DNA of 64,000 nucleotides from Auraticoccus monumenti (lineage in GTDB: Bacteria; Actinomycetota; Actinomycetes; Propionibacteriales; Propionibacteriaceae). Location: positions 4,154,001 to 4,218,000 of the forward strand of contig NZ_LT629688.1 in NCBI RefSeq assembly GCF_900101785.1, written 5' to 3'. The position numbers and the translations under genes are program-made. The notes beneath the pieces are model-generated. The model did not search any database. It was not told the origin of the DNA and saw only the letters and a program-made list of their open reading frames with translations. Of this stretch, positions 20,101 to 28,316 are shown in pieces (position 1 is the first letter of the stretch; every line of letters begins with the position of its first letter).

Positions 20101-23100
20101 CCGCGACCATCACCGGCACGGTCACCGCCGACCTCACCGCCGCCGACCTGGGCAACCGCGTCTCGGTCCAGGCCGACACCGAGGACCCCGACCGCTCGAA
20201 CGACACCACCACCCTCTCCACCACCGTGACCACCTCGGCCGACCTGGCCGTCGTCCAGCAGGCTCCCCCCACCGTGGTCGCCGGCGCCCCGATCAGCTGG
20301 GACGTCCGCGTCACCAACAACGGCCCCTCCGACGCCCGCGGCATCCTCGTCACCGAGGTGACCTCCGACGTCGTCGGCTCGCTGGCCGCCACCATCAACG
20401 GCCAGGACTGCGTGGTGCAGGGCACCACCGTCAGCTGCCCCCTCGGTTCCCTGCCCACCGGTGGCTCCGTCACGCTCACGGTGACCGGGGTGGTCGACCC
20501 CGGCACCACCGCCACCGAGGTGTCGGCCACCGCCACCGTGAGCGGCAGCACCACCGACCCCGTCCCGGCCAACAACTCCAGCACCACCACGACCACCATC
20601 AGCACCGAGGCCGACCTCCGGGTCACCAACACGTCCGCCACCGGCACCTTCACCGCCGGTGAGCGGGCCGCCTGGCTGGTCGAGGTCCGCAACGTCGGAC
20701 CGTCCACCGCGCGCACCGTCCAGCTCTCCGACCTCCTCGGCCCCGGCCTGAGCGGCGTCACCGCCACGGTCGACGGCGTCCCCTGCGTGGTCACCGGCAC
20801 CGAGGTCCTCTGCGACCTCGGCGATCTGGCTGCGCAGTCCTCCGCGGTGGTCACGGTCTCGGCCCTGCTCGACCAGGCCTACGCCGGGTCGGCCGTGACC
20901 ACCACGGCCACCGCCACCAGCCCCACCGCGGACCCGGTGCCGGCCGACAACACCTCCCCCAGCACCACCGCCGTGGTGACCAGCGCCGACCTGCGGGTCT
21001 CCAAGCGCCTGCTCGGCGACGCCGTGGCCGGCGCACCCATCACCTTCGAGGTCCTGGCGACCAACGACGGCCCCTCGCAGGCCACCGGCGTCGTGCTCAC
21101 CGACACCCTCCCCGGGTCGGTCACCCCGACCAGCGCCACCCTCCCCGGCGGCGTCTGCACCGTCGACGGCCAGGTCGCCACCTGCACCCTGGACGGCCCC
21201 CTCGCCGACGGCGCGACGGCCGTGGCCACGGTCGTCGGCACCCTGGACGCCGGCTCGACCGGCGAGCTGACCAACCGCGCGACCGTCAGCGCCGACACCA
21301 CCGACCCGCAGCCCGGCAGCAACACCACCGCGGTGACGTTCGACCCTGACAGCGACGCCGAGCTCTCGGTGGTCAACGACGGGCCCGACGCCGTGGTCGC
21401 CGGTGAGGAGGTCGAGTGGGTGGTCACCGTGACCAACGGCGGACCCTCGGACGCCACCGCGGTCCAGCTCACCGACCTGCTCCCCGCCGGGCTGACCGGC
21501 GTCTCCGCGACCTTCGGCAACCAGACCTGCGACGTCACCGGGGACACCGTCACCTGCGCGCTGGGTGACCTGGCCAGCGGCAGCTCGGTGCAGGTCACGG
21601 TCCGGGCCACCCTCCCGGCCTCGTCCACCGCCACCACCATCAGCTCCACCGCGACGGTGACCGCCGCCACCCCCGACGCCAGCTCCGACGACGACACCTC
21701 CGTGGCGGAGTCCGCCGTGGTCACCTCCGCCGACGTGTCGGTGAGCATCTCCGCCGACCCCACGAGCTTCGTCGCCGGACGCCCCGGCAGCTACCTGCTG
21801 ACCGTCACCAACGACGGCCCGTCGGACGCCCAGCTGGTGAGCCTGCGCGACGTGCTCCCGACCGGCCTGGTGCTCACCGGTGACCTGGACACCACCCAGG
21901 GCTCCTGCACCGCGGCCGGGGACCAGGTGGACTGCGCCCTGGGCACGGTGCCCGCCGGGGCCTCGGTGCAGGTCCGCCTCGCGGTCGAGCTGGTCAGCAG
22001 CTTCACCGGCACCAGCCTCTCCACCACCGCCACCGTCTCCACCGCGACCACCGACCCCGCACCCGGCAACGACTCCACCACCCTGAGCTCACCGGTGGGT
22101 CGGGCGGCCGACCTGACCGTCACCAAGACCGGACCGGAGAGCGTCACGGCCGGCGAGGCGCTCGGCTGGACGGTGACCGTCCGCAACGACGGTCCGTCCT
22201 CCGCCGAGGGCGTCGTCGTCACCGACCAGCTCCCCACCGGGGTCGGTCCGGTGAGCGTGCTGAGCAGCCAGGGCACCTGCACCCAGGACGACGGTGCGGT
22301 GCGCTGCGAGGTCGGCGCGCTGGCCCCCGACAACGAGGCCACCATCACCCTCTCGGTGGTCGGCGGGCTGCCGGCGGACTACGACACCGGCACCATCACC
22401 AACACCGCCACCGCCACGTCCCCCACCGACGACTCGATCGCCGACGACGACAGCCCCGACGGCCGCAGCGACTCCGTCGACACCGAGGTGCTCGCCCGCG
22501 CCGACGTCAACGTCTCCAAGCAGGCCGTCGGCGGCACCTTCACCGCCGGGGGCGAGGTCTCCTGGACCATCACCGTGTCCAACGCCGGACCCTCGGTGGC
22601 CCGCGACGTCGAGCTCACCGACGTCGCCCCCGACGGCGTCACCGGTCTCACCCTGAGCGGGCCGGCCGGCGTGGAGTGCGACGGCCTGGTCTGCCAGCTC
22701 GGTGACCTGGCTCCCGGCGGCGACGCCGCCGTGCAGGTCACCGCCACCGGTCAGCTGCCGGCCGACGTCACCGCCGAGTCGCTGGCCAACCGGGCGGTCC
22801 TCACCACCTCGACCACCGACCCCAACCCCGGCGACAACGAGGTGACCTCCTCCACCACCGTCCTGAGGGCGGCCGGTGTGTCGGTGACCAAGACGACCGA
22901 CGACGAGACGGTCGTGGCCGGTGGGGAGATCAGCTGGACCCTCACCGTGGCCAACGCCGGACCGTCGGTGGCCCGTGACGTGCTCCTCGTCGACCCGCTG
23001 GCCGACGGCCTCACCGACGTCACGGTGGACGCGCCCGACGCGGTCGACTGCAGCACCGACGACGGCGTGTCCTGCACCGTGGGCACCCTCGACCCGGGCG

Positions 23101-26100
23101 GGTCCGTGGACGTCACGGTCACCACCACCCTCGACCCCGGCTTCACCGGCACCGAGCTGACCAACACCGCCTCGGTCACCTCGTCCACCCCCGACGCCGA
23201 GCAGGACGACAACGCCGACAGCTCCACCAGCACCGTGACCACCGAGGCCGACCTCGCCGTCACCAAGACCGGCCCGGACAGCGGCACCCCCGGGGAGACC
23301 ATCAGCTGGACCCTCGAGGTCGCCAACGAGGGGCCCTCCACCGCACGCGCGGTCCAGCTCACCGACGCCGTGCCCGCCTCGGTCACCGGGGTCCAGGTCG
23401 AGAGCGAGGGCAGCGACTGCACCGTGACCGGGAACCTGGTCAGCTGCGCGGTCGGCGACCTCGCCCCCGGGGCGACGCCGTTCGCCGTCACCCTCGTCGG
23501 GACCATCTCCCCCGAGGCCACGGGCACCGTCGACAACACCGCCACCGCCACCTCCACCACCCCTGACGGCGACGTCGCGGACAACAGCGACACCCAGGTG
23601 ACCACCCTCACCGGGTCCGCCGACGTGTCGGTCACCAAGACCGCGGACCCGGCCACCCTGGTCGCGGGGCAGTCGGCCACCTTCACCATCACCGTCGCCA
23701 ACGACGGGCCCTCCACCGCCCGCCAGGTCGTCCTCACCGACGCGGTCGACCCCGCCCTGGGCCTCACCGGCGTGTCCGGTCCCGCCGATGCGTGCACCAC
23801 CGTCGAGGGTCTGGTCAGCTGCGCCCTGGGCGACCTGCCCGCCGACGGCACCCCCGTCGTGGTCGACGTCACCGTGGACGTCCCCACCGACTACGCCGCG
23901 GCGACCTTCAGCAACACCGCCACCGTCAGCTCGACCACCACCGACCCGGTGCCCGCCGACAACTCCTTCACCGTCGCGGGCCCGGTGGCCACCTCCGCCG
24001 ACCTGTCGCTGGTCAAGACCGTCGACCGCGGGACGCTGTCCCCCGGCGAGCCGGCCACCTTCACCCTCACGGTGGACAACGCCGGCCCGTCGGTCGCCCG
24101 CGCGGTGACCGTCACCGACCCGGTCGACCCCGCCCTGGAGGTCACCGCGGTGACCGGCGCCGACTGCAGCACCAGCGACACCGGTGTGGTCACCTGCGAC
24201 CTGGGTGACGTGGCCCCGGACGCGCCCCCGGTGGTCATCACCATCGCCGTCGACGTGCCCCCCGGCTACGCGACCGACACCTTCTCCAACTCCGCCACGG
24301 TCACCTCGCCCACCCCGGACCCGCTGACCGGGGACAACACCGGCACCGTCTCCGGACCCGCGGCCCCGCTGGCGGACCTGACCGTCACCAACACCCCGGT
24401 CTCCGGCGCAGCCGTCCCCGGCACCGAGGCGACCTGGGAGGTCGTGGTCACCAACGACGGGCCGGCCCTGGCCCGCGGGGTGACCCTGCAGCAGCTGCTG
24501 CCGGCCGGGGTCACCCTGGTCTCGGCCACCGGTGACGACGTCGAGTGCGACACCGGCACCGGCGCCTGCACCCTCGGCGACCTGGCCCCCGGCGCGACGC
24601 GCACCCTCACCGTGGTGGCCGCCGTGGACGAGGACTACCAGGCCCCGACGGTGACCAGCACCGTCTCGGTCACCTCGACCACCCCCGACCCCGTGCCCAC
24701 CGACAACCTCGCCGTGAGCACCCTGGGCGCGGCCGCCTCGGCGGACCTGTCGCTGGTGAAGACCGTCGACCCCGAGGTGCTGTCCCCGGGCGAGCCCGCC
24801 ACCTTCACCCTCACCGTCGACAACACCGGCCCCTCCACGGCCCGCGGCGTGCGGGTCGTCGACCCGGTCGACCCCGCCCTCGACATCATCGGCACCCAGG
24901 TGACCGGGGCGGACGTCGAGTGCTCGGTCAGCGACGCCGGCGTCGTCGCCTGCGACCTGGGTGACCTGGCCGCCGACGCCGACCCGGTGGTCATCACCAT
25001 CGACGTCGACGTCCCCGCCGACTACTCCACCGACACCTTCTCCAACAGCGCCGTGGTCTCCTCCACCACCGCCGACCCCGACAACGACGACAACATCGGC
25101 ACCGTGTCCGGCGACGCCGCCCCGCGGGCCGACCTGTCCGTCACCAACACCCCGGTCTCCGGTGCGGCGGTGCCCGGCAGCCAGGTCACCTGGACGGTCG
25201 TGGTCGACAACGCCGGTCCCGCGGTGGCCCGTGGGGTCACCCTGACCGACGTCGTCCCCGCCGGCGTCACGCTGGTCTCCCTCAGCGGCACCGGCGTCAC
25301 CTGCGACGTCGCCACCGGCAGCTGCGCGATCGGTGACCTCGCCCCCGACGAGATCCGCACCATCACGGTGGTCGCCGCCGTCGCCGCCGACTACGCCGAG
25401 CCCACGGTGACCAGCACCGCCAGCGTCGCCGCCACCACGCTCGACCCCGACGACACCGACAACGTGGCCACCAGCACCCTCGCCGTGGTCGGCTCGGCCG
25501 ACCTGTCGCTGGTCAAGACCGTCGACCCGGGCACCCTCAGCCCCGGTGAGCCGGCCACCTTCACCCTCACCGTGGACAACGCCGGCCCCTCGGCGGCCCG
25601 CGACGTCACCGTCACCGACCCGATCGACCCGGCGCTGACCGTCACCGGCGTCTCCGGCGCCGACTGCGAGGTCGCCCAGACCGTCACCTGCGACCTGGGC
25701 GACCTGGCCCCCGACGCCGACCCGGTGGTCATCACCATCGACGTCGACGTCCCCGCCGACTACGCCCCGACCACCTTCACCAACGCCGCCACCGTCTCCT
25801 CCGCCACCGACGACCCCGACCCGACCGACGACACCGGCACCGTGACCGGGGACGCCGCCGCGGTGGCCGACCTCTCGGTGACCACCACCCCGCTCTCCGA
25901 GCTCGCCGTGCCCGGGACCGAGGTGCGCTGGGAGCTCGTGGTCCGCAACGACGGACCCGCCCTGGCGCGGGGCGTCACCCTGTCCGAGGTGCTGCCCGCC
26001 GGGGTCACCCTCGTCTCCCTCAGCGGGGCCGACGCCAGCTGCGACACCGCCACCGGCGTCTGCACCCTGGGTGACCTCGCCCCGGGGGCGAGCCGCACCC

Positions 26101-28316
26101 TGACCGTCGTGGCCGCCGTCCCGGCCGGTTACGACCAGCCCACGGTGACCAGCACCGCCACCGTGGCGGCCACCACCGAGGACCCCGACGCCACCGACGA
26201 CGTGTCGGTCAGCGCGCTCGCGGTCAGCCCCCAGGCCGACCTGGCGGTGGACATCACCCCGACCGGCACCGAGGTCGTGCCCGGCACCGACGCGAGCTGG
26301 ACGGTCGTCGTGCGCAACGACGGCCCGTCGCTGGCCCGCGGCGTCACCGTGCGCGACGTGGTCCCCACCGGCGCCACCCTGGTCTCCCTCACCGGCGACG
26401 GCGTCACCTGCGACACCGCCACCGGTCTGTGCACCGTCGGCGACCTGGCCCCGGGCGAGACCCGGACGATCACCGTGGTCGCCGCGGTCGACCCCGGCTA
26501 CGACGCCCCGACGCTGACCAGCACCGCCACGGTCGGCGCCACCACCGCCGACCCCGACGCCACCGACGACGTGGACACCAGCACGCTCCCGGTCCGTCCG
26601 CTCGCCGGCCTCTCGCTGGTCAAGACGGTGGACCCGACGACCCTGTCCCCGGGTGAGCCGGCCACCTTCACCCTGACCGTGGCCAACGACGGGCCGTCCG
26701 TCGCCCGCGACGTCACCGTCACCGACCCCGTCGACCCGGCCCTGACCGTCAGCGCAGTCTCCGGCGCCGACTGCGAGATCGGCCAGACCGGCACCGTCAG
26801 CTGCGACCTGGGCGACCTCGCCCCCGACGCCGACCCGGTGGTCATCACCATCGACGTCGACGTGCCCCCCGGCTACGCCGCCGACACCTTCGCCAACAAC
26901 GCCGTGGTCAGCTCACCCACCGAGGACCCCGACACCGCCGACAACACCGGCACCGTCTCCGGACCCGCCGCCCCGCTGGCCGACCTGTCGGTCACCAACA
27001 CCCCCGTCTCCGGCGAGGCCACCCCCGGCACCGAGGTCACCTGGACCGTCGTGGTCCGCAACGACGGACCCGCCACCGCCCGCGCGGTCTCCCTCACCAA
27101 GGCCCTCCCCGCCGGCGTCGTCCTGGTCTCGGTCACCGGCGACGACGCCGACTGCGACCTGACCACCGGCACCTGCACCCTGGGCGACCTCGCCCCCGGC
27201 CAGACCCTCACCCTCACCATGGTCGCCGCCATCGCCGACGACTACGACCAACCCACCGTGACCTCCACCGCCAGCCTCGCCTCCGCCACCACCGACCCCG
27301 ACACCACCGACAACGTCGCCCCCAGCACCCTGGGTGCCACCGGTTCGGCCGACCTGTCCCTGGTCAAGATCGTCGACCCGGGCACCCTCAGCCCCGGTGA
27401 GCCGGCCACCTTCACCCTCACCGTGGACAACGCCGGCCCCTCCGTCGCCCGTGACGTCCGGGTGCTCGACCCGGTCGACCCCGCCCTCGAGGTCACCGCC
27501 GTCGACGGCGCCGACTGCGAGGTCGGCGAGACCGGCACCGTGACCTGCGAGCTCGGCGACCTCGCCCCCGACGCGGACCCGGTGGTCATCACCATCGAGG
27601 TCGACGTCCCCGCCGGCTACGCGGCCGACACCTTCGCCAACAACGCCGTGGTCAGCTCGGCCACCCCGGACCCGGTCCCCGCCGACAACACCGGCACCGT
27701 GTCCGGCCCGGCGGCGGCCCGCGCCGACCTCTCGGTCGCCACGACCCCGGTCCCCGACGTCGCCGTCCCCGGCGGCCAGGTGTCCTGGACCGTCGTGGTC
27801 ACCAACGACGGCCCGGCCCTGGCCCGTGGCGTCACCGTCCAGGAGGCGCTGCCCGCCGGCGTCACGCTGGTCTCCCTGACCGGTGACGACGTGGTCTGCG
27901 ACACCGCCACCGGGCTGTGCACCGTGGGCGACCTGGCCCCCGGTGAGAGCCGCACCCTCACCGTGCTCGCCGAGGTCGCGGCCGGGTACGCCGAGCCGAC
28001 GGTGACCAGCACCGCCAGCGTCACGAGCACGACCGTCGACCCCGACGACACCGACAACGTGTCCTCCAGCTCCCTGCTGGTGGTCGGTGCGGCCGACCTC
28101 TCGCTGGTCAAGACCGTCGACCCCGAGGTGCTGTCCCCCGGCGAGCCGGCCACCTTCACCCTCACCGTCGACAACGACGGCCCCTCGGTGGCCCGTGACG
28201 TCACGGTCAGCGACGCCGTCGACCCGGCCCTGACCGTCACCGGCACCGACGGCGCCGACTGCGAGGTCAGCGAGGGCGGCGTGGTCACCTGCGACCTGGG
28301 CGACCTCGCCCCCTGA
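14139..28316 (+). CDS. giant DUF11-repeat cell-surface protein, N-terminal 4,725 residues (ends at a frame break)
   Basis: GTG at 14139 follows AAGGAAG by eight bases. The N-terminus is a signal peptide: basic VLPSLPRRARTLRQ, a hydrophobic core and a probable cut at AEAA near residue 45. Residues about 45-375 are a unique head domain with Asn/Thr-rich beta sequence and motifs such as TYWVGNIRAATGGDRYAGW, as in other actinobacterial DUF11 surface proteins. From about residue 377 (15,268) DUF11-type Ig-like domains of about 115-124 residues follow, typically ADLxVxKT ... VTNxGPS ... LPxGVTFV ... C ... C ... GxLAPG ... NTATV. The first 23 are divergent; later ones alternate between two near-uniform types. 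The frame ends at TGA 28314-28316 in the middle of a domain, caused by one extra T relative to sister repeats. Without read-through the product would be secreted but lack the wall anchor. Upstream extension of the frame to 11229 is antisense to dnaG and spurious. Confidence 0.9.
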   Translation: MLPSLPRRARTLRQVLVLTVCTVLASTLGLVVLPARDTAEAAVRNPFNSVYQSNENGTIAIVGNAQMSCPTGGNECTAARNGTASTASLNSNNGHTMTFLDNDNVGATTNSTSSELTLPTGSTVLHARLVWSGRQTAGTNGAASSGNIGQVAFRTPGQTAYSTVTAPTDQVYAPAGLSTTDGGVYQAAVDVTAQVRAAGTGTYWVGNIRAATGGDRYAGWSLVVAYRNPALPLRNLTIFQGFADVTSTSTANSTVDIPVSGFRTPASGTVNASVGFVAWEGDQGSTGDALRFNGSTLSDAARPANNYFTSRITNLGSTVTTRNPSYLNNLGVDMGTSNASGLLSNNQTSTTLQATTTGDYYYPGIITTAIDLYSPRFPEITKSVVNLSGSSTAQAGDTLEYTVSFSNTGGDAAANAVVRDELPVGATFVPGSLAVTAGAGTGPKTDAAGDDQGEYDAAGRTVRVRLGTGATATTGGTIAPGATTTFRFRVTVDRAAAGTTLANTAQLDYRAVTLGQDYTFNGNTVTTPVGEIADLAITSTSTPPTQTAGRRVTYNLTVTNNGPNDAENTVVTDTLPAGVTFVSATPSTGTCGQSGSTVTCQLGTLAPGATVTIPVVVEVPPGASAGTLVNRASVTTSTGDDVPGNNSTTASTTLTRAADLAATVTGPASAAAGEEVTWTATLTNNGPSSAVTASLTDLLPDGATFVRASASDGGTCTNANNQVSCTFGELAPGATRTVTVVGRLDPGSPTGSVVNTATASSGTGDPVPANNTASATTTVTQRAELSLTKTPSATSITAGSRARFTVVVTNSGPSDANDVVLTDPAVAGFTATGANASQGTCALTGGDLRCELGRIGPGASATVQLVGDVSAARAAGPLANTAFVSTATPQGDTGDDSATGTAQVTVSADVFLTKTATPNPVVAGTELTYTLTVGNNGPSRATGVSITDVLPDGTTFQGAADCTVDGQEVTCPVGALDVGQTVTRTVVVDTDSTLPVGGIANDATVTATSPDPTAAYNDASFTSTTGASADLSLTKTTSPTPLVAGLPVTYTLRATNSGPSAASGVVVTDTAPPGVTFTAATASNGASCTVAADRVTCAVGSLDDDEVVTVEITGAVAPTALGASSNTASVSAETPTDPTASNNSSTSGTTVVTQADLGVVLSPPADPVAAGEVATYQLRITNAGPSVARNTIVTGQVPPGLIPVPGSSGGACEVIGETVRCALGTLAPGTDTTVQLQATVPSDIPAGEIPGSAFIGSSATDPNPANDQSTSLLEVVTSADVSLTKEVTPETLVAGATATYVLTLENDGPSDAVDLTLTDELSEGLVAESVSSTLGTCTVSGQTVSCEKDRLAAGASAVVTVQVRVDAAATGELSNSATLTSGTEDPQPGDTTASVTAPVVQSADLRMIKDVGSESVVAGGATTYTLTVVNAGPSDAVDLAITDALPEGVTVLPGLAGGSADCSASTPTSISCTLAALEAGTSNTISFNALVDSSLAEGSELANSATVTSPTPDQTPGSRTDGATTTVRTSADVSLVKGAVLSEPTAGEPQRYQLTVTNNGPSDATEVVVTDQLPEGTTLDTAGGAGECSADGRTVTCELGTMTPGEILTVILDVDLAPDLAGRTLTNSATVSTATSDPDPDDDTDDVTSVVGGRSDLGVSKTVSSGPVVAGGQVTYSLSVTNAGPSSTRDVRLVDTLPSGVAFVSATATGDGSCSPSGDTVVCTWPALAVGADPLTATVTVTVPSATAPGSTLVNTADATSANPDPTQGAATVESVVGASADLSADKSLLEAPVAGEDVRWQVTVTNGGPSDATDVTLVDTAPTGVTFTAAETPRGGCTVTGAEISCALGTLAAQDSFAVTLVGALAADFTGEELSNTVTVGSDVPDADPTDNSDTATSPVVAAADLRVSKTADPATATAGGALTYTVVATNVGPSTARGVKIIDTLPAGFSAASATLTDPALGGNCAIEGSEVTCTVPTLADGASATATITGTVTADLTAADLGNRVSVQADTEDPDRSNDTTTLSTTVTTSADLAVVQQAPPTVVAGAPISWDVRVTNNGPSDARGILVTEVTSDVVGSLAATINGQDCVVQGTTVSCPLGSLPTGGSVTLTVTGVVDPGTTATEVSATATVSGSTTDPVPANNSSTTTTTISTEADLRVTNTSATGTFTAGERAAWLVEVRNVGPSTARTVQLSDLLGPGLSGVTATVDGVPCVVTGTEVLCDLGDLAAQSSAVVTVSALLDQAYAGSAVTTTATATSPTADPVPADNTSPSTTAVVTSADLRVSKRLLGDAVAGAPITFEVLATNDGPSQATGVVLTDTLPGSVTPTSATLPGGVCTVDGQVATCTLDGPLADGATAVATVVGTLDAGSTGELTNRATVSADTTDPQPGSNTTAVTFDPDSDAELSVVNDGPDAVVAGEEVEWVVTVTNGGPSDATAVQLTDLLPAGLTGVSATFGNQTCDVTGDTVTCALGDLASGSSVQVTVRATLPASSTATTISSTATVTAATPDASSDDDTSVAESAVVTSADVSVSISADPTSFVAGRPGSYLLTVTNDGPSDAQLVSLRDVLPTGLVLTGDLDTTQGSCTAAGDQVDCALGTVPAGASVQVRLAVELVSSFTGTSLSTTATVSTATTDPAPGNDSTTLSSPVGRAADLTVTKTGPESVTAGEALGWTVTVRNDGPSSAEGVVVTDQLPTGVGPVSVLSSQGTCTQDDGAVRCEVGALAPDNEATITLSVVGGLPADYDTGTITNTATATSPTDDSIADDDSPDGRSDSVDTEVLARADVNVSKQAVGGTFTAGGEVSWTITVSNAGPSVARDVELTDVAPDGVTGLTLSGPAGVECDGLVCQLGDLAPGGDAAVQVTATGQLPADVTAESLANRAVLTTSTTDPNPGDNEVTSSTTVLRAAGVSVTKTTDDETVVAGGEISWTLTVANAGPSVARDVLLVDPLADGLTDVTVDAPDAVDCSTDDGVSCTVGTLDPGGSVDVTVTTTLDPGFTGTELTNTASVTSSTPDAEQDDNADSSTSTVTTEADLAVTKTGPDSGTPGETISWTLEVANEGPSTARAVQLTDAVPASVTGVQVESEGSDCTVTGNLVSCAVGDLAPGATPFAVTLVGTISPEATGTVDNTATATSTTPDGDVADNSDTQVTTLTGSADVSVTKTADPATLVAGQSATFTITVANDGPSTARQVVLTDAVDPALGLTGVSGPADACTTVEGLVSCALGDLPADGTPVVVDVTVDVPTDYAAATFSNTATVSSTTTDPVPADNSFTVAGPVATSADLSLVKTVDRGTLSPGEPATFTLTVDNAGPSVARAVTVTDPVDPALEVTAVTGADCSTSDTGVVTCDLGDVAPDAPPVVITIAVDVPPGYATDTFSNSATVTSPTPDPLTGDNTGTVSGPAAPLADLTVTNTPVSGAAVPGTEATWEVVVTNDGPALARGVTLQQLLPAGVTLVSATGDDVECDTGTGACTLGDLAPGATRTLTVVAAVDEDYQAPTVTSTVSVTSTTPDPVPTDNLAVSTLGAAASADLSLVKTVDPEVLSPGEPATFTLTVDNTGPSTARGVRVVDPVDPALDIIGTQVTGADVECSVSDAGVVACDLGDLAADADPVVITIDVDVPADYSTDTFSNSAVVSSTTADPDNDDNIGTVSGDAAPRADLSVTNTPVSGAAVPGSQVTWTVVVDNAGPAVARGVTLTDVVPAGVTLVSLSGTGVTCDVATGSCAIGDLAPDEIRTITVVAAVAADYAEPTVTSTASVAATTLDPDDTDNVATSTLAVVGSADLSLVKTVDPGTLSPGEPATFTLTVDNAGPSAARDVTVTDPIDPALTVTGVSGADCEVAQTVTCDLGDLAPDADPVVITIDVDVPADYAPTTFTNAATVSSATDDPDPTDDTGTVTGDAAAVADLSVTTTPLSELAVPGTEVRWELVVRNDGPALARGVTLSEVLPAGVTLVSLSGADASCDTATGVCTLGDLAPGASRTLTVVAAVPAGYDQPTVTSTATVAATTEDPDATDDVSVSALAVSPQADLAVDITPTGTEVVPGTDASWTVVVRNDGPSLARGVTVRDVVPTGATLVSLTGDGVTCDTATGLCTVGDLAPGETRTITVVAAVDPGYDAPTLTSTATVGATTADPDATDDVDTSTLPVRPLAGLSLVKTVDPTTLSPGEPATFTLTVANDGPSVARDVTVTDPVDPALTVSAVSGADCEIGQTGTVSCDLGDLAPDADPVVITIDVDVPPGYAADTFANNAVVSSPTEDPDTADNTGTVSGPAAPLADLSVTNTPVSGEATPGTEVTWTVVVRNDGPATARAVSLTKALPAGVVLVSVTGDDADCDLTTGTCTLGDLAPGQTLTLTMVAAIADDYDQPTVTSTASLASATTDPDTTDNVAPSTLGATGSADLSLVKIVDPGTLSPGEPATFTLTVDNAGPSVARDVRVLDPVDPALEVTAVDGADCEVGETGTVTCELGDLAPDADPVVITIEVDVPAGYAADTFANNAVVSSATPDPVPADNTGTVSGPAAARADLSVATTPVPDVAVPGGQVSWTVVVTNDGPALARGVTVQEALPAGVTLVSLTGDDVVCDTATGLCTVGDLAPGESRTLTVLAEVAAGYAEPTVTSTASVTSTTVDPDDTDNVSSSSLLVVGAADLSLVKTVDPEVLSPGEPATFTLTVDNDGPSVARDVTVSDAVDPALTVTGTDGADCEVSEGGVVTCDLGDLAP